A DNA stretch of 64,000 nucleotides, taken from positions 36,858,683 to 36,922,682 of the forward strand of contig JAKSZT010054304.1 in assembly GCA_026826555.1 (NCBI GenBank), given 5' to 3'. Shown piece after piece: positions 49,071 through 61,688 of the stretch (position 1 is the stretch's first letter; every line of letters begins with the position of its first letter). Position numbers and translations under genes: made by a program. The notes beneath the pieces were generated by a model. The model was not told the origin of the DNA. It was given only the letters and a program-made list of their open reading frames with translations, and ran no database searches. The stretch is from Tolypeutes matacus (Eukaryota > Chordata > Mammalia > Cingulata > Chlamyphoridae).

Positions 49071-49783
49071 TGTATTAGTCTACCAAAGGGTTGCCAATGC
49101 AAAATACCAGAAATCTGTTGGCTTTTATAAATGAGATTTCTTATTTGGGGTTAAATCTTACAGTTCCAAGGCCATTAAAAGTCCAAATCGAGGTACCATC
49201 AGAAATGCCTTCTCACCAAAGTCATCTACTGCTGATCCTGGCATGTTGCCATGTGGTCAAGCAAAATGACTGCCTATCTCTGCACAGGTTTCTCCTTCCC
49301 CTGTAGCTTCCTCTCTCAGTCTCAGCTGCTCCTCTTTCCTCCCTATGTTTTCCCATTTCAGCTGCAAGTTGGCAAAGGGCTTGTCTCTTAGGGCTTCCTA
49401 CATCAGTCTCAGCTAATCTGGTCTCTTCTCAAATTCAGCTATAAGCTATCAGGCAAATAGTTATTCTCTCCCTGGAGCCTCAGCTGTTTGAGCCTTCTCC
49501 TTTCTGTCACATGGCAGGATCAAAAATGACAGAGCTCTCTCTTCCTGTGTCTGTCTGTGAGTCCATTTATATCAGACCCAGCAAGGGGGCGGAGATTCAA
49601 CCTGAGTTATGCCATACTGACATAGTCCAATCAAAAGCCGTAAAGCAATCTTAAAAGGTAATATAATCCAAGGCACCTCAACTGAATTTAATGCAATCAA
49701 TTGGTATCACACCCAGAGGAACACATTAGTTTGTAAACATAATCTTCTTTCTAGGATTCATAAAATAATCTCAAACTGCCACA
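49071..49783 (-). mobile_element. ERVL-type solo LTR with 5-bp duplication
   Basis: The 713-bp unit begins TGTATTAGTC and ends CTGCCACA on the plus strand, giving TGT...ACA ends, with TAGGC duplicated on both sides (49066-49070, 49784-49788). On the minus strand it starts TGTGGCAGTTTGAGATT, has a GATATAAATGG box (near 49570), and ends with an AATAAG-type signal (49140-49145) and AAAAGCCAACAGATTTC, as in ERVL/MLT2-like LTRs. It is related in layout to the LTR at 27662. No viral genes remain. Confidence 0.75.
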
Positions 49784-49788
49784 TAGGC

Positions 49789-51234
49789 ATACACATTTTA
49801 AAATTATGGAAGGCTAAAAAGGCCACCCCCAGAACTGGTACTCTTCCACAATTCATTTTTCAGTTTGTCTTCTCTATTTCCAAATAATATCCAGTGATTT
49901 CAAACAGTACTTACAAAGACACCATTATGACAAACTTAGATCTAAGATCATATACTCATACCCATACACACACGTTTAACAATTTTCATCTCTACTATGG
50001 GTTAATCTTACAACATTAATGTGCTTAACCCTCTGTGTCTTGCTTTCTATAATTTAGACATTATACCTTTAATAACTACTACCTGAGATTAAGAAATTTG
50101 AATTCCATACTTCTTCATTCCCCGTTTTCAACCCTCTGCTTATCCAGAAATGGACAAACATTCTTCTGTGTGCTATCTTTTCTAATCCCAAACTCATATC
50201 CAAGCCTTAATGGTGAACAGAGGAGTTGCCTCCACATGCCAGGAAAACTTTATCATCTGCTTTCCCAGCTTAGTTCTAAAGTCATCAAATTTTATTGCTA
50301 CAATCTCCTTGGCCACGCAGAAATAAGTATACTGGAAGCCAGGCACTAAATGAAATTTGATTTGGAGAAGGATTGCCTAGAAAATAAGTAGAATACTTTA
50401 ATTCATTAATTCTAAAACTGCATTCCTTATTTATACCAATATTTCATTTTGCTCAAATTTGTGCCATTGCAATTGTGATGAGAATAGGAAGGAGAGGGGA
50501 TGTTATCTCCAAATATGGGTAACAAGGTAGAAATATTCTCAGGATTTATTGAAATCCAAACTCAAGGAACAGTTTATTGGAGCACTGAGAAAAATGTTTG
50601 ACTTGCCATCATATATATCATAAAGGGCATGATAGATTGAAAAATTTGGCATTAGAAATGTGCTTTACATGGCATGACTAATACATCCTGGAGTATAAAT
50701 CCCACTTGAGAACCTAAGTTATTTAAAAGGACTTAGTAATAATGTGTGATCTAAAAGTTTAAATTAAGAAATGGAAAAGAGGTTATTTTAAAAACTATAT
50801 CTGTATTTCAATGACATCATTTCTAAAAGGAAAATAGTGGCATGATGTGTTCTTTTAATGTTTACTATATTGTTAGAAAACTACTCTTCATGATACTTAC
50901 CAAGACTATATTTTCATAAATAGCTGTATATAGTCTTTATATTTCCCTAATATAAAATGTTAACTTATAAAACTAATTTATCATATCACCATGGGTTTTC
51001 TGTATGAATGCTGAGTTCTTAAATACTTTACATATGATTAAAGTAATATCATTTTTAATATAAAGGAAATATAAATTTTGAATCACATTAAGATCATTTT
51101 TGCAATGATTTTTTTTTGGTGAAAGAATGAATTTGTTTTTTGTTTGTTTTTTTTTTTGTAAAATGATATATAAATATATATGCATATATGTGCATTTGCT
51201 TACAAAAATGTTATTTATATATATATAAATATAT
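49789..51234. other. unassigned AT-rich DNA
   Basis: No gene or repeat recognised; AT-alternating sequence at 51165-51235 borders the L1 3' end. Confidence 0.4.
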
Positions 51235-53850
51235 TTTAAGAGGTGCTTAGATTACCTAAAATATTACATGGAACCCACTGGGATTCCCATGTTGGCCACC
51301 TCACCACCTCCCACCACATCCCACACAAACATCTCCCACAAGTGTGGCCCACCACCCTCAATAGACTTATACATCCTGGGGCCTCGCCACCAACCACAGA
51401 CCACAGTTCACATAGTAGACCACACTCTCTCCCACACAGTTCTGAGTGGTGTGTGCTGATTTAAAATGGCCTACATCCGTTGCCACAATGGTACTCAGGA
51501 CAACCTCCAAATCCCAAAGAAGCCCCTGTATTTCAACTGCTCGTCCCCTCCCTGCCCCAAAAGTGTCAAGTGGCCACTGGCTCCACCTCATTTTTATAAT
51601 TTCTTCCATTCCTAGAATCATCATATTTGTACAACCAAATACAATCAAGTCCATTCTAGTCCATAGTTCTTCCTCCAATCCTGAGGGGACTGGGATGGTG
51701 ATGTCCACTCCACCTCCAAGTGAGAGAGGGCTTATATCCCATGGATATGGTGGGTGGGATGATCCTGCCTGCAGATGCAGGCCCTCTCCATTCCCTGGGA
51801 TGGCCATTGCCCATCGTTGTCTCCTCGCCAGGTAACTTGGATGAGTCCATTGAGCTGTATGGTAGGAGTTGCAGCTCCACCAAGATTCCAAGCACACCTG
51901 GCACATAGGTAGGCCAGAGGCTCCAGTCTCTGGAAGTATACCTAAAAACTTTAGCATCACATATAGGTTTGAATAGAAGGGACTGATGAACCATGTGCAG
52001 GGAGGACTTATTTGAGTCTAATTCTGTCACTCTCAGGAGCACAGATTCCAAAATAGAGCCCACTGATAAGGCATAAGTCTCTGGGGCTATCCCCCCTGAT
52101 ATAGGACCTGGGTGTCTCCAGAGCTCTCAGGAGCCCCTCTGTGTGGGATGATAGGCACTTAGATGTTCTATGAGCTCCTACTGAGGTGTGCGTAAGAGTT
52201 ACCTCTGGGATGACCTCCCGACTCTCTTTGAAGTCTCTTAGACATTTGAACTCATTTGTCTTTACCTTTTCCCCCTTTTATTCAAGGTCTTTTTCCAATC
52301 GTGTTGCCAGTTGGCACTTGTATTAATCCCTCGTTGCCAGGGAGGCTCATCCCTGGGAGTCATGTCCCACGTTGGAGGGAAGGTAATGCAATCATATGCT
52401 AAGTTTGGCTTAGAGAGAGGCCACATTTGAGCAACAAGGAGGCTTTCAGGTGGCAACCCTTAGGCACCCCACAACTGCAGGCTAAGTCTCATTTACAAGA
52501 GCAAAGACTCACAAGGGTAGTCATCAATAAAAAGAACACATCAGTGGGTCATCCTATTTTGACAGACACTGTCCCTGCACTCAGAGGACTATTGCTGCTC
52601 CCTTGGAGACTGGCAGAGCTCTCCAGGCTAGGAATTCAGATTCCCTCATTTATTGTGTGATTGTCCACCCATCGTGACCATGCCCCATCTTTTGATCTTT
52701 TGAACAATTTTGTATATCTTTCATGTATATTCAGATGAACTAATTCCCATGAAATCCCCCCTCACAGGCACCCCCCATCAATAATCCCCTGCAGTACCCA
52801 TTGTAACCCTTCTGTGATCCAAATCCTCCATGAACATGTAGTCCATAAAATAATCAAATACACTTACTAGGAAAAAGAAACAACTATGATAAGCTTACAT
52901 GCAAGAGACAAACATAAGGAAACTCAGGGGAAAAAAAAAAAGAGAGAAGAAAAAAACAAACAAATAATCAAACAAAAAACAAAACAAAACAATATATAAT
53001 TAGCGGATTGGGACATTAAAATAAATGGGCAAAAAAGCAAAGGAAATGCCTTTAAATATATATATATATATATTTATTCTCTTTTTTTTTTCTTTCTCTT
53101 TTCTTTTCTTTCCTTCCTTTTATAACTGTGTTATCGGATGTCCAGTGTGCCATGACACCTTCCCCCTCTCAATCCCCATTGTCTCCCAATTTTTCATTTA
53201 ATTTTCAAAGAAGTTTTAGGTCACAGCAAAGTCACACATGGAGTGCCGGAGACTCCCAGATACCAAACTACCCCCCCTTCCCCACCCCATATTAAACCCC
53301 CCCTTTTTTTTTCTTTTGGATGTTAGCATTGTTATAACTGTTATACAGATAGCAAAATATAGCAACTAAACATTGTCAATGATTTACGGTATAGTTTACA
53401 ATTTAGATGATACAGTTTAATAATTTTGATGATATTTACCATGTCCTGTGTCCATTACTGTAAGGTAATGAAAAACCTTCCCCATGACCACTAAACACAC
53501 CATTAGCTCTTGACTGTTCCCTTCCTCCCAGCCCCCCAGGGCCCATGATACCACCCTATCCCGACCCATGGAATGTCAAGATTCACAGTTACATGCCCTG
53601 GGAATTTGAACCTGCCCTTCCTAATCCACCCACCCACCAGTGCTGCACCACCAAACCCAGGAACACCACCACTTATCTGCCACTCCCCGAACATGCAACC
53701 ACACTCTATCCCTTTACCATAGATTATGTCCATATGGGTGATGGCTCAAAGCCTGCTCTTCTCTTACTCTCCCTTGTTAACCTATCTTTCAGACAATGGT
53801 TTTCAGAGACTGCTCACTTTCCTCAGTTCAGATCAGTGAGGTCATATACT
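51235..53850 (-). other. long modular L1 3' UTR
   Basis: From the end of ORF2 (near 53852) the minus strand runs through a proximal part (53850-53190), an A/T-rich and C/T-rich junction (53120-52870), and a distal part (52870-51235) that recurs as stand-alone copies at 18027, 30973 and 44745. The 18 kb copy has the same order of distal part, A-rich junction and proximal start, which argues that both parts belong to one transcript. Proximal and distal parts share weak similarity around TACCATGTCCTGTGTCC / ATAATGGCCTGTATCT, suggesting an old internal duplication. Confidence 0.6.
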
Positions 53851-53851
53851 G

Positions 53852-56800
53852 TTAATCCTTCAGTGCCTGGCTTGCTTCACTCAACATAAGGTCTTCAAGA
53901 TTCATCCATGTTATTCCATGTGTTAGCACTTTATTCCTTCTTACAGCTGAGTAATATTCCATTGTATGTATGTACCACATTTTGCTTATCCATTCGTCTG
54001 TTGATGGGCACCGGGGCTGATTCCAAATTTTGGCAATGGTGAACAATGCTGCTATGAACATTGGTGTGCATATATGTTTGTGTCTTTGCTTTCAGTTCTT
54101 CTGGGTCTATACCCAGCAGTGGAATTGCTGGATCATACGGAAGATCTATTGTTAATTTTCTGAGGAACCGCCAAACTGTCCTCCACAGTGGCTGGACCAC
54201 ACCGCAGTCCCACCAGCAGTGGATGAGGGTTCCTATTCCTCCACATCCTCTCCAACATTTAGTGTCTCCTGTTTTTTCATAGCTGCCATTCTGATGGGTG
54301 TAAGATGGTATCTCATTGTAGTTTTAATTTGCATTTCCCTGATAGCAAGTGATGTTGAGCATTTTTTCATATGCTTTTTAGCCATTTGTATTTCTTCCTT
54401 GGAGAAGTGTCTTTTCAGGTCACTTGCCCATTTTTAAAATGGATTGTTTGTCCTTTTATTTTCAAGGTGTAAGATTTCTTTATATATGCAGGATATTAGG
54501 CTCCTATCAGATATATGGCTGCCAAATATTTTCTCCCATTGGGTAGGCTGCCTTTTTATTTTCTTAATAACATCCTTTGAGGTGCAGAAGTTTTTAATTT
54601 TGATGAGATCCCATTTATCTATTTTTTCTCTTGCTGCCCGTGCTTTGGCTGTGAAGTTCATGAAACCATTTCCTATTACAAGGTCCTGTAGATGCTTCCC
54701 TACATTATCTTCCAAGGTCTTTATGGTTTTGGTCTTATATTCAGATCTTTGATCCATCTTGAGTTGATTTTTGTATAAGGTGTGAGATGGTATTCTTCTC
54801 TCATTGTTTTGGATATGGATATCCATTTCTCCAAGCACCACTTGTTAAAGAGGCCATTCTCTCCCAACTGAGTGGGCTTCGTGGCCTTGTCAAATATCAG
54901 ATGACTGTATATGCGAGGATCTATATCAGAACTCTCAATTCGGTTCCATTGGTCAATAGGTCTATCCTTGTGCCAATACCATGCAGTTTTGATCACTGTA
55001 GCTTTGTAGTATGTTTTAAAGTCAGGTAGTGTGATACCTCCAACTTCATTTCTCTTTTTCAATATGTCTTTGGCAATTCGGGACCTCTTGCCTCTCCAAA
55101 TATATTTTGTGGTTAGTTTTTCCAGTTCCTTAAAAAATACAGTGTTGACTTTTATTGGGATTGCATTAAATCTGTAGATTAGTTTGGGTAGGATAGACAT
55201 CTTGATGATGTTTAGTCTTCCTATCCATGAACAGGGAATATTTTTCCATTTATTTAAGTCTTCTTTGATTTCCTTTAACAGTGTTGTATAATTTTCTGTA
55301 TATAAGTCTTTTACATCTTTAGTTAAATTTATTCCTAGGTATTTGATTCTTTTATTTACTATTGTAAATGGTATTTTTTTCCTGATTTCCTCCTCAGTTT
55401 GCTCATTATTGGTGTACAGAAATGCTACTGATTTTTGAGCATTGATCTTATAGCCTGCAACATTACTGAAATCCTTTATAAGTTCTAGAAGCCTTGTTGT
55501 AGATTTCTCAGCACTTTCTATGTATAGGATCATGTCATCTGCAAATAATGAAATTTTTACTTCTTTTCCAATCTGGATGCCTTTTATGTCCTTTTCTTGT
55601 CTCAATGCTCGTGCAAGTACTTCTAAGACAATGTTAAATAGGAGTGGTGATAGTGGGCATCGTTGTCTTGTTCCCGATCTCAGAGGGAAGGCTTTTAGGA
55701 TTTCACCATTGAAAATGATGTTAGCTTAGGGTTTTTCATATATATCCTTTATCATTTTCAGAAAGTTTCCGTCTATTCCTATCTTTTGTAGTGTTTTTAT
55801 GAGGAAAGATTGCTGTATTTTGTCAAATGCTTTTTCTGCATCTACAGAGATGATCATGTGATTTTTTTTTCTTTCAATCTGTTTATGTGGTGTATTACAT
55901 TGATTGATTTTCTTATATTCAACCTTCCTTGCATACCCGGGATGAAACCCACTTGGTCATGGTGTATAATCCTTTTGATATGTTGTTGAATTAGATTAGC
56001 AAGTATTTTGTTGAGGATTTTAACATCCAGGTTCATTAGAGAAATTGGTCTGTAATTTTCCTTTCTTGGGGTATGTTTATTTGGTTTTGGTATTAGGGTA
56101 ATGTTGGCATCATAGAATGAGTTAGGCAACATTCCTTCTACTTCTATTTTTTGGAAGAGCTTAAGTAGAATTGGTGTTAGCTCTTTCCGGAATGTTTGGT
56201 AGAATTCAGCTGTGAAGCCATCTGGTCCTGGGCTCTTCTTAGTTGGGAGTTTTTTGATGACTGAGTCTATCTCTCTACTTGTAATTAGACTGTTGAGTTC
56301 ATCTGTTTCTTCTTTCATCAGTGTAGGCTGTGGGTTTCTAGAAACTTGTCCATTTCCTCTAAATTATCATTCTTGTTGGCATATAATTTTTCAAAGTATC
56401 CTTTTTTGATACTCTTTATTTCTGTGAGGTCAGTAGTGATATTCCCTTGCTATCCTTATTTTATGTATTTGCATCTCTTCTCTCTTTTTCTTTGTTAGTC
56501 TGGCTAAGGGTTTGTCAATTTTATTGATATTCTCAAAGAACCAGCTTTTGGTTTCGTTTATTGTTTCCAGTGTTTTCTTATTCTCTATTTCATTAAGTTC
56601 TGCTCTAATCTTTGTTATATCCTTCTTTGTACTTCCTTTAGGTTTAGTTTGTTGTTGTTTTCCAATTCCTCCAAGTGTGCAGTTAGGTCTTCAATTTTAG
56701 CTCTTTCTTCTTTTTTAATATATGAATTTATGGCTATGAACTTCCCTCTCAGGACTGCTTTCGCTGCATCCCATAGGTTTTGATATGTTCTGTTGTTGTT

Positions 56801-57618
56801 TTCATTCGTTTCAAGCTAGTTACTGATTTTTTTTAGTTTTCCTCTTTGACTCACTGTTTGTCTAAGAGTGTGTTGTTTAACTTCCATATCCTTGTGCCTA
56901 ACCTGTTTCCCTGGCCCTTAGTGATTTTCAATTTCATTCCATTGTGGTCAGAGAAATTACTTTGTATAATCTCAATCTCTCTGAATTCATTGAGAATTGT
57001 TCTGTGGCCTAGCATGTGGTCTATTTTGGAGTATGTTCCATGTGCACTAGAGAAGAATGTAAATCCAGTTGTATTGGGGTGTTGTTTTCTGTATATGTCT
57101 ATTAAGGCCAGATCTTCTAATGTAATGTTGAGTGCCTTTGTTTCTTTATTGATTCTCTATCTAGATGTTCTGTTTAATGATGATAGTGATGTGTTGAACT
57201 CCCCTGCTATAATAGTAGAGGCATTTACTTCTCCTCTTAGTTTTTCCAGAGTTTGCCACACGTATTTTGAGGCATAAATGTTGATGATTGTTCTCTCTTC
57301 TTGAGAGATTACTCCTTTTACTAAGATGTAGTGTCCATCTTTGTCTCTTACAATAGTTTTGCATTTAAAGTCTATTTTGTCTGATATTAGAATAGCTACT
57401 CCTGCCCTTTTTTGGCTATTGTTAGCTTGTAAAATGGTTTTCCAGCCATTCACTTTCAGCCTCCTTGAATCCCTGGGTCGAAGGTGGGTTTCTTGTAGAC
57501 AACATATAGATGGTTCATATTTTCTTATCCATTCTGCCAATCTGTGTCTCTTGATTGGTGAATTTAATCCATTAACATTCAGTGTTATTACGCGTAACAA
57601 ATTTCTTACTTCAGCCAT
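53852..57618 (-). pseudogene. L1 ORF2 pseudogene
   Basis: ORF2 encodes the endonuclease and reverse transcriptase that nick and copy DNA during L1 insertion. It starts at ATG 57618 (MAEVRNLL). The endonuclease keeps Asn14 and Glu43 (QETHL), but the GDFN motif reads GEFN at residue 140, and INIYAPN reads INIYASK. That frame ends at 57157. RT sequence resumes at 56318 (SPGPDGF near 56215-56235, LIPKPNK), with FADD intact at 55534-55545 in a 294-codon stretch (54721-55605). The C-terminal part is in two further frames (54434-54841, 53931-54200), ending with the YSAVRRN block at 53852-54061. At least four frame changes plus stops make it dead. Confidence 0.9.
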
Positions 57619-57653
57619 TTTTCTTTGGGTTAATGTATGTCATATGTTGTTTT

Positions 57654-57774
57654 TTTTTTTTGTTTTTTTTTTTTTTAGATGATACAGTTTAATAATTTTG
57701 ATGATATTTACCATGACCTGTGTCCATTACTGTAAGGTAATGAAAAACCTTCCCCATGACCACCAAACACCCCA
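57654..57774 (-). mobile_element. small L1 insertion inside the L1 spacer
   Basis: A T-rich run (57654-57676) is followed by about 98 bp nearly identical to the proximal 3' UTR of the same L1 at about 53413-53510 (GATGATACAGTTTAATAATT to CTTCCCCATGACCAC). The insert is flanked by an exact 14-bp duplication, TCATATGTTGTTTT, at 57640-57653 and 57775-57788. It is thus a 5'-truncated, minus-strand L1 insertion. Its poly(A) starts after CTGTATCATCT, which in the resident L1 is an internal 3' UTR site. Confidence 0.85.
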
Positions 57775-57856
57775 TCATATGTTGTTTTGTTTCTCTTTTT
57801 GTCTTTTCAGTTGTTTTTAAACTCTCCTCCAACTCTCTCTCCCTTGTTTTTCCCTT

Positions 57857-58740
57857 TCAACTTGTAGAGATTCCTTGAAGTGCTGGTTTCTTCTTGACAT
57901 ACTCTCTTAATTTCTGTTTATCTGTGAATATTTTGAGCTCTCCATCATTTTTGAATGCCAATTTTGCTGGATAGAGAATTCGCGGCTGGAAGTTTTTTTC
58001 TTTTAGTGTTTTGATTATGTCATACCACTGTCTTCTTGCCTCCATGGTTTCAGCTGAGAAATCAGCACTTAATCATATTGTGCTTCACTTGTATGTGATG
58101 GTTCTCTTTTCTCTTGCTGCCTTGAGTATTTTCTCTTTGTCTTGAGCATTGGAAATTTTGACAAGTATATGTCTTGGAGTTGGCCTGTTGGGATTTATAC
58201 TATTTGGGGTGTGCTGTGCTTCCTGGATCTGCACATCCATCTCTCTCAATAGAGTTGGGAAATTTTCAGCCATTATTTCCTTCAGCACTCCTTCTGTTCC
58301 CTTTCCATTCTCTTCTCCTTCTGGGATGCCCGTAATGCATATGTTTGTGCATTTTATATTATCTGTTAATTCCCTGAGTCCATGCTGGATTTTTTCTATC
58401 TTTTTTTCTATCTGTTCTACAATCTCTTTGATTTCAGCTGTGTTGTCTTCCATATCGCTAATTCTTTCCTCTGCCTGTTCAAATCTGCTGTTATGTGAGT
58501 CCAGCGTCTTTTTCATTTCTTGGCTTGTGCCATTGTTCACCATCATATCCATTACCTTTTTAGGTGTGTTAGCTATTTCTTCAGTATGTTCTCCCAGTGT
58601 CTTCTTTATATCCTTAATCTCTTCCTTCAGTTCTTTAAGTTGGTCCATGATATTTGTTTGGATAGCTTTGATTAGTTGTTCGATGTCCTGCATTGCTTCC
58701 TGGTTTTTATTTTGTGCATTTACTGGTCCATGTTTTCCAG
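57857..58740 (-). pseudogene. L1 ORF1 pseudogene
   Basis: ORF1 is the L1 RNA-binding, trimer-forming chaperone. The copy has a Glu/Lys-rich coiled coil (first about 115 residues after the Met at 58693), then the RRM-like and C-terminal domains with NICITGIPEGEE and RPTPRHILVKISNAQDKE. Two nonsense codons lie in the same frame at about 58079-58085 and 58067, where the copy at 63415 has Gly and Arg codons. The frame then continues (METMEARRQW-like block, 57857-58045) and is lost near the end. A one-base difference upstream removes the original start seen in the plus-strand copy, leaving the downstream Met at 58693. Confidence 0.85.
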
Positions 58741-59690
58741 TTTCTCAGAGTCATTTGTATTTTTTTGTTGCCCTCTGGTCATCATATTATCTTGATGGGT
58801 TTATTCAGTTGATTAGCTTTTCTCTATGCTCTAGAGTTTTATTTAGCTGTTGGTTCTGCGTGTGAGTTAGGTTTACTCTTTGACAGTTTTTCTTCTTACT
58901 TTATTTCCTTACTTCTTTCTATGTTCCCTTGAAGGCAAAAGGTTAGGGCCAGAGGAATCAAAAGATGTAAGGAAGGCAGAAGGATAATAGTAATATTGAT
59001 AAAAGTTAGAAGAGGGGCAAAATGAGACTTAATGAGATGAATATTTAAGTTGTGTAGGCAGTATAGAGTACTAGGGAAAAAATGGAGTTCCTACAATGGA
59101 CTGGGAAAACAATGGAGAAATATATGTATAGTGATTTAGAAGGTTAGAATTGTGAGGAGGGAGAGAAATAGCAAAGAAAGGTCTGAAAGGAAAAAGTTAA
59201 TACTAATTTAATAGAAGAAGAAAACAAAATAGATGGAATAGAAATTGACACCCTTAAGTTGTGGGCCTGTGAAAAAATGTTGTCTCTAAGAGCCACAACA
59301 GAAAACAAAAGGCAGAAAGATGCAGGTAGGATAAGCGATAGTTTGTAATACAGAATGAATATATACAGCAAGTGGGAAATTACTGAAAAAGAAGCCCAGC
59401 AAAGAAGCGACAAGCTGGCAGCACATAATTAAAAAAAAAAAATAGAAGAAAAAAGAAAGGGGTGAGGAAAGAGGAAAGAAAAGCAAGAGGCCAGAAAGAA
59501 ACAGAGAAACCAAAGTTCCACACAGGCAAGCAATCAAACAGAGTTAAGGGGGGTCAATGATTCCCCTAGGGTCCACGTTGATCCTTCCTGACTACTTGTG
59601 TTTATCAATCAATTTCCCCGCAGGGTTCTATATGCAGGTCCTGAAGCAGCTTTTAGCTATAAAATTCCAAGCTGTTTTTAAAAATGCTAA
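58741..59690 (-). promoter_or_regulatory. L1 5' UTR, truncated
   Basis: The segment is purine-rich on the plus strand (pyrimidine-rich in sense). It is collinear with the region just before ORF1 in the plus-strand L1: shared sense blocks are GGAACATAGA, AGGAAATA, AGCTAATCAA and TGAATAAACCCATCAAGATA. L1 5' UTRs normally carry an internal RNA polymerase II promoter. The outer part is missing compared with 60942-62763. Confidence 0.65.
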
Positions 59691-60941
59691 ATATTAAGCA
59701 ACTCTTTGTTAATATAATTATGTATATATTTTAAGACATATTTTCTGAAACAGTTCATCATCAGTTGTAAGCCAATTTGTAAAATGAAAAATGTATATTT
59801 CTGTTTGCTATTGCTGCCTTTAACCTCCTTCACATCTGCATACTTAATTTTTAGCCCCTAGTGAGTGGTCATTTAATGCTTATGAATGAATAAATATTTC
59901 TCAAACCTCATTAGCAAAAACTGAAAGCAGAGCTTATAATGCTTTCTTAAAATACTCTCGAATATAAGTTGAGATGAATGCATTAAAACATTATGGGTGT
60001 TATACAAAATTATTCATAATATTTTGAATAAGGAATGCTCTTCATCTGTTTCATAGGGAGAAAAGAATTAATAGTGAGAAACATCACTGTTCCTTAATGA
60101 ATATGAAAATGACAAGAGCATTTGCTGAAAAGCAGGAGTCCTTAGATTATCAAATACAATATAACCTGAATATACACTTTATAAAAGATTGTTTTAGATT
60201 TGTGGGTTACTGGCCTGATTAGAGTGTCATGGAATTAGTTAGTGAATGTTTCTTAGTAAGAGAAAGCTTCCTGACCATATATCAAATCGCTCTGAACATG
60301 AAAAAAAAAATTCAAAATGAATTTTTTACTAAAACAGAGCTAGTTATCCTATTTTTTGCATATGAAAAAAATGAATTTTCCATTAATAAAAAGATCTGTG
60401 AAAAGTAGAGCCTAAACATTATACCGAACACCATTTCATTTCCTTCAGTTTAGGATTCTAAGAACAAATAAGCAAATGGAACCAACTAATTAACAAGCAT
60501 AGTGTTCTGACCACCAGACTGTATATTTAATAAGTCCAACATTAGCTTATTCATATAATACATTTTCAATTACTCCTTAATCTTGGTCACACAGGGTGCT
60601 AGGTACTGAGAATGAGTAAACACTGGCCTGAACCATTTCATCAATAACTATGCAGTAAGAAGACAGATACATAAAAAATAATCACACACATATATGCAAA
60701 ATAAATCTCTGAACAATGCTACAAATGATAATAATATGGTGTCATGATATTTTAATAAGTGAACAAGGAGATATTATATGGTTTAATTACTGAGGCGATC
60801 AGAAATAGCCTTGAAACACCTTAGAGCATAATACAGTTCACTCCTTAAATGTTTTAATAACTAAGATTATTGCATGCTATTTTGCTGAGTATGTCACTGG
60901 GCCAAACACACTGAGAAACAAAGATAATTTGAAATAGACAG
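59691..60941. other. unassigned DNA between two head-to-head L1s
   Basis: About 1.25 kb of AT-rich sequence without recognisable gene or repeat lies between the 5' ends of the divergent L1s. Confidence 0.5.
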
Positions 60942-61688
60942 GAGGATTGTGGGAACATGGCTGGGTGGTTATAAACAGATAAAACCAGAGAAAAAGCCAG
61001 AGGCTGCCTTGGGGACCTACTTTAGGGTACAGCAAATCAGGACACTGCTTTACAACTCCCAAAGAGTGAGGGTCAGAGAGACGAAGAAGCCAAAACAAGT
61101 AAGCGTGAGTTATTAAACCACTCATTTGCTGGAAAGGGCTCCCTCTCCCCCACTGCCAAGATAGTAAGTGAGGGTAAAACTCCTGGCGAATTGTATATAA
61201 CTGAGAGTAGAGCAGACATCTACCTCCACAGAAAGGTGCTCTGAGTCATCGAAGAGGGTACTGGACAGATAGGGAAGCCAGGGGGATATCGTGGGTTGCT
61301 TACCTAGGTGGCTGGAAGCAGCACACATACTCGGCCCTCAGGGCAGATAGACTAGATGGAGGACCTGGCCCCCTGCTCCAAATGGGAGTGTGATGGCAGT
61401 TTCCCTGTGAAGAAGAGGGGTCTGGGAGGGTGGAGAGGGATTTCTTCACGGTGAGTTTAGCCAGCTGGGCGCCCCTTGAATATCAGAAGGGACACCAGTT
61501 TTACAGGGAGAGGGGAAGGGGATCTCTTCAGGCAGGCATTCATGCCCAGCTGCCAAGGTAAAGAGAGGAATTACATCAGAGAAGAGGCAGAGACAGGCGG
61601 CTGATCAGCACCACTCCAGAAGACTGCAGGGAATCTAACCTACCCAAGGGAAAGGGGCGGATAGACTTTTGAAGGTTTCACTACTCTA

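Larger units (their letters stand above)
51235..59690 (-). mobile_element. xenarthran-type L1, near full length
   Basis: The best-preserved L1 in the window: 5' UTR (58741 to about 59690), ORF1, spacer, ORF2, and a long 3' UTR down to 51235, about 8.4 kb in all. The 5' boundary is a truncation compared with the plus-strand L1 at 60942. ORFs are broken, so it is inactive. A small second L1 insertion lies between ORF1 and ORF2. No target duplication was identified for the whole element. Confidence 0.75.

Noticed and set aside
51446..51835. 129-codon plus-strand frame
   Set aside because: Antisense of the distal L1 3' UTR, mirrored by the longer sense-strand frame.
53545..53889. 114-codon Pro-rich plus-strand frame
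   Set aside because: Antisense of the L1 proximal 3' UTR; no protein similarity recognised.
58149..58865. 238-codon plus-strand open frame rich in Ser, Ile and Phe
   Set aside because: It is the antisense of L1 ORF1 (57857-58740, minus) and owes its openness to the purine-rich coding strand opposite.
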